15,294 nucleotides of DNA from Bacillota bacterium (lineage in GTDB: Bacteria; Bacillota; Clostridia; Acetivibrionales; DSM-1351). The notes under the pieces were generated by a model. It did no database searches and was not told the DNA's origin. It saw only the letters and a list, made by a program, of their open reading frames with translations. Below, one piece after another: positions 13,636-15,294 of this stretch (its first letter is position 1; every line of letters starts with the position of its first letter). The position numbers were made by a program, and so were the translations under genes. The stretch is from positions 1-15,294 of the forward strand of contig JAEWST010000056.1 in assembly GCA_023398105.1 (NCBI GenBank). Reading direction: 5' to 3'.

Positions 13636-14598
13636 CTAGTCCTGTAAATACTTCATCAATGTGCTAAGCTTAGGAACAACAGTTGTGGGTATATATTCGT
13701 GACCAAAGTATCGGTGAACTGAGATTTCCTTGGAGCATAGCATGTGGTTATATGCTGCGAAAACAGTAGAAGGTGGCACAATATCATCTATTAGCCCAGC
13801 ACTGACCCATGTGTGACATTTAATTCTAGGTGCAAGATTCATAACATCAAAATATGATAGGGTTTTTTTAGCTTGAATCTCGATTTCTGGTGCAGTATTT
13901 CGCCTAAAGAAGTCATTAATTTCATTAAAAGGATTACTAAGAGCTACATCTATGGCTCTTTCAAAATTACATAGGAAGGGTTCATCAGCGATAGCAACTA
14001 CAGGGATATCACTAAGTGCCGCTGAAGCAAGAGTTAGAGCTCCGCCCTGACTTCCACCATGTACGCCAATCTTACTCGCATCGACATTATCAATTGACGC
14101 AAGAACTTCCAATGCTCGAACTGCATCCAAATAAACTGCTCTATAATAATATTCTTTTGGATCAAGAATTCCCTTAGTCATCCAGCCTGATGTAAAGCCA
14201 GTTGAGGAAACTACGTTGTCAGAACTGTAACCTTGCTGTCCACGAACAAGAACCTGAAAAGCAGCATAGCCATGTAATGCCCAATTAACAGTGTCTCCTA
14301 CATTTCCATCAAAGCACCAATTGTAACCATGAAACAGCAATAATCCTGGATGTGGTCCTGCTTTATCAGGAATGGCAAAATATCCTTGAATATTTGCATT
14401 ATTAAATCCTGTAAAATTAATAGTAAAAACCTTTACACCCTTAACTGGGAAATTAAATGGAGTTAAGGTGTAATTAAGGGGAATACTAGATAATTCCTCT
14501 AAAGAGTCACTCCAAAACTCATTAAAATCAGGCTGACTTGTAAGGTCAGGCTTATAGTCTCTAAGCTTCTCAAGAGGTAAATCATAAGGTTGAAGCAT
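13636..14598 (-). CDS. CE7 acetyl xylan esterase / cephalosporin-C deacetylase
   Basis: This 320-aa alpha/beta hydrolase matches the CE7 (AXE1/Cah) family in length and motifs. It has the N-terminal DLPLEKLRDYKP..DF.EFW, RGQQG (119-123), GGSQGG with nucleophile Ser183, GLIDDIVPPSTVFAAYN with catalytic Asp271, and HEY with catalytic His300. Such enzymes remove acetyl groups from short xylo-oligosaccharides and other acetylated sugars. There is no signal peptide, so it should act in the cytosol on imported oligosaccharides. ATG 14598 follows AAAGGAGGA at seven to eight bases. It is divergent from the GH3 gene across a 221-bp region holding a palindrome and promoters for both. Its 3' end faces the chemoreceptor across a shared terminator. 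It is a single-gene unit. Confidence 0.92.
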   Translation of the reverse strand: MLQPYDLPLEKLRDYKPDLTSQPDFNEFWSDSLEELSSIPLNYTLTPFNFPVKGVKVFTINFTGFNNANIQGYFAIPDKAGPHPGLLLFHGYNWCFDGNVGDTVNWALHGYAAFQVLVRGQQGYSSDNVVSSTGFTSGWMTKGILDPKEYYYRAVYLDAVRALEVLASIDNVDASKIGVHGGSQGGALTLASAALSDIPVVAIADEPFLCNFERAIDVALSNPFNEINDFFRRNTAPEIEIQAKKTLSYFDVMNLAPRIKCHTWVSAGLIDDIVPPSTVFAAYNHMLCSKEISVHRYFGHEYIPTTVVPKLSTLMKYLQD

Positions 14599-14714
14599 TT
14601 AAAAATCCTCCTTTTGGTATAATAGCAATAATAAATATTTTTAACTTAAAAGATTTTCCAAAGCCAATGTACTAATGGATATATAGCTTTTTCCAATTAA
14701 ACATTGACTTAATA

Positions 14715-14744
14715 ATTATAACCTTTATTTATCATGATAAACAA
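14715..14744 (-). promoter_or_regulatory. Candidate promoter of the CE7 esterase
   Basis: On the minus strand TTGTTT (14744-14739), 18 bases, then TATAAT (14720-14715, perfect -10). The 14-bp palindrome lies mostly in the spacer. The leader would be about 110 bases. Confidence 0.5.
14728..14741. promoter_or_regulatory. Perfect 14-bp palindrome, candidate operator between CE7 and GH3 genes
   Basis: TTTATCATGATAAA is identical on both strands. It sits in the divergent control region, overlapping the spacer of the CE7 promoter. On the plus strand it lies about 17 bases downstream of a TTGACT (14704-14709), a possible further -35 box. One protein bound here could control both genes (inference). 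It does not look like a catabolite-control (cre) site. Confidence 0.5.
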
Positions 14745-14767
14745 GATAATAACTTTTATTGTTGTAA

Positions 14768-14796
14768 TTTACGTCAAAATTTAATAATATTATATT
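14768..14796 (+). promoter_or_regulatory. Candidate promoter of the GH3 lipoprotein gene
   Basis: TTTACG (14768-14773), exactly 17 bases, then TATATT (14791-14796). The start codon at 14820 would leave a short leader of about 18 bases with the AGGAGG site in it. Confidence 0.4.
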
Positions 14797-14819
14797 ACGA
14801 GAAAGAGGAGGCATTTAAA

Positions 14820-15294
14820 TTGAAAAGAAATAATTTAACAAAAACTTCAGTAGTTTTATTATTACTAGGATTGCTTTGTGGTTGCAATAATTCAAATGTT
14901 TCAACACAAACACTTGATAAAAATATATCGGATACCAGTACATCTGCTTATATTCAGCAGATACAAGATACAAATGTATTATATGACAGTTCTAAAACAG
15001 TGGATGAGAACATTAGGCTTTTTTTGAATGAAATGACTAATGAAGAAAAAGTTGGACAAATGCTTCAGGTTGAGAGAAGAGCAATTTCTATTGAAGATAT
15101 AAAAAAATACCATATTGGCTCAATCTTTGCATCAGGTGGCTCTACACCTGATGAAAATACAATGAGTGAATGGAGTAAGATGACCAAAAAGTATAAAGAG
15201 GCAGCTAAACAAACCAAACTAGCGATACCGCTTTTGTTTGCAGTTGATGCTGTACATGGTAATAATAACATGAAGGACACGGTTATTTACCCTC
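14820..15294 (+). CDS. GH3 beta-glucosidase-like lipoprotein, N-terminal part (runs off window)
   Basis: The frame opens at TTG 14820 behind a perfect AGGAGG (14806-14811) with an eight-base spacing, and continues to the window edge (158 codons). Residues 1-22 form a lipoprotein signal peptide: MKRNNLTK, then VVLLLLGLLCGC with the lipid-anchored Cys at residue 22. A Ser/Thr/Asn-rich linker follows. From about residue 70 the N-terminal GH3 domain starts with NEEKVGQMLQVE, IGSIFASGG and IPLLFAVDAVHGNNN, close to exo-glucanase / BglX-type beta-glucosidases. It would sit on the outer face of the membrane and trim oligosaccharides. The TTG start is used because no ATG is available in frame before the signal peptide. 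The catalytic nucleophile lies outside the window. Confidence 0.85.
   Translation, partial: MKRNNLTKTSVVLLLLGLLCGCNNSNVSTQTLDKNISDTSTSAYIQQIQDTNVLYDSSKTVDENIRLFLNEMTNEEKVGQMLQVERRAISIEDIKKYHIGSIFASGGSTPDENTMSEWSKMTKKYKEAAKQTKLAIPLLFAVDAVHGNNNMKDTVIYP

Overview
The window looks like chromosomal DNA of a low-GC, Gram-positive, plant-fibre-degrading Clostridia (Ruminiclostridium / cellulolytic Clostridium type). The evidence is the AT-rich sequence with AGGAGG-type ribosome sites, a Firmicutes HelD, a YoaS/YozG-like pair, a GH94 disaccharide phosphorylase, a CE7 acetyl esterase and a GH3 lipoprotein. The genus is inferred from gene content only.

Layout. Bases 1-103 are the 3' end of a 5S rRNA and its terminator, so an rRNA operon ends here. 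The next gene (306-2588, +) is a HelD-type RNA polymerase recycling ATPase. A hairpin-rich interval follows, with a 34-aa basic micro-ORF (2858-2962, -). A two-gene membrane operon (5422-3334, -) encodes a DUF4153/DUF4173-like protein and a 131-aa four-helix protein. A DUF2975 membrane protein plus XRE regulator pair (6365-5667, -) comes next, behind a consensus-like promoter. A serine/phenylalanine-rich 13-residue-repeat ORF (7141-6866, -, TTG start) has a strong terminator overlapping its stop codon. A Znu/Mnt-like metal ABC transporter (ATPase and overlapping permease, 7374-9009, +) has no binding protein in view.

The right third concerns carbohydrate use. It holds a GH94 phosphorylase (11598-9151, -), a methyl-accepting chemotaxis protein with a six-helix sensor (12079-13554, +) behind a ~280-nt structured leader, a cytoplasmic CE7 deacetylase (14598-13636, -), and the start of a secreted GH3 beta-glucosidase-like lipoprotein (14820 to the window end, +). 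CE7 and GH3 are divergent and flank a perfect 14-bp palindrome embedded in promoter-like sequence. A plausible reading is that GH3 trims oligosaccharides outside, CE7 removes acetyl groups inside, GH94 phosphorolyses disaccharides, and the chemoreceptor may steer cells to food or another cue. This link is inferred from proximity.

No complete mobile element, CRISPR array or tRNA was seen. The items most worth a second look are the structured leader before the chemoreceptor, the 13-residue-repeat gene, the shared palindrome at 14728-14741, the rRNA-HelD adjacency and a dispersed CAACTTTC-type hairpin family.
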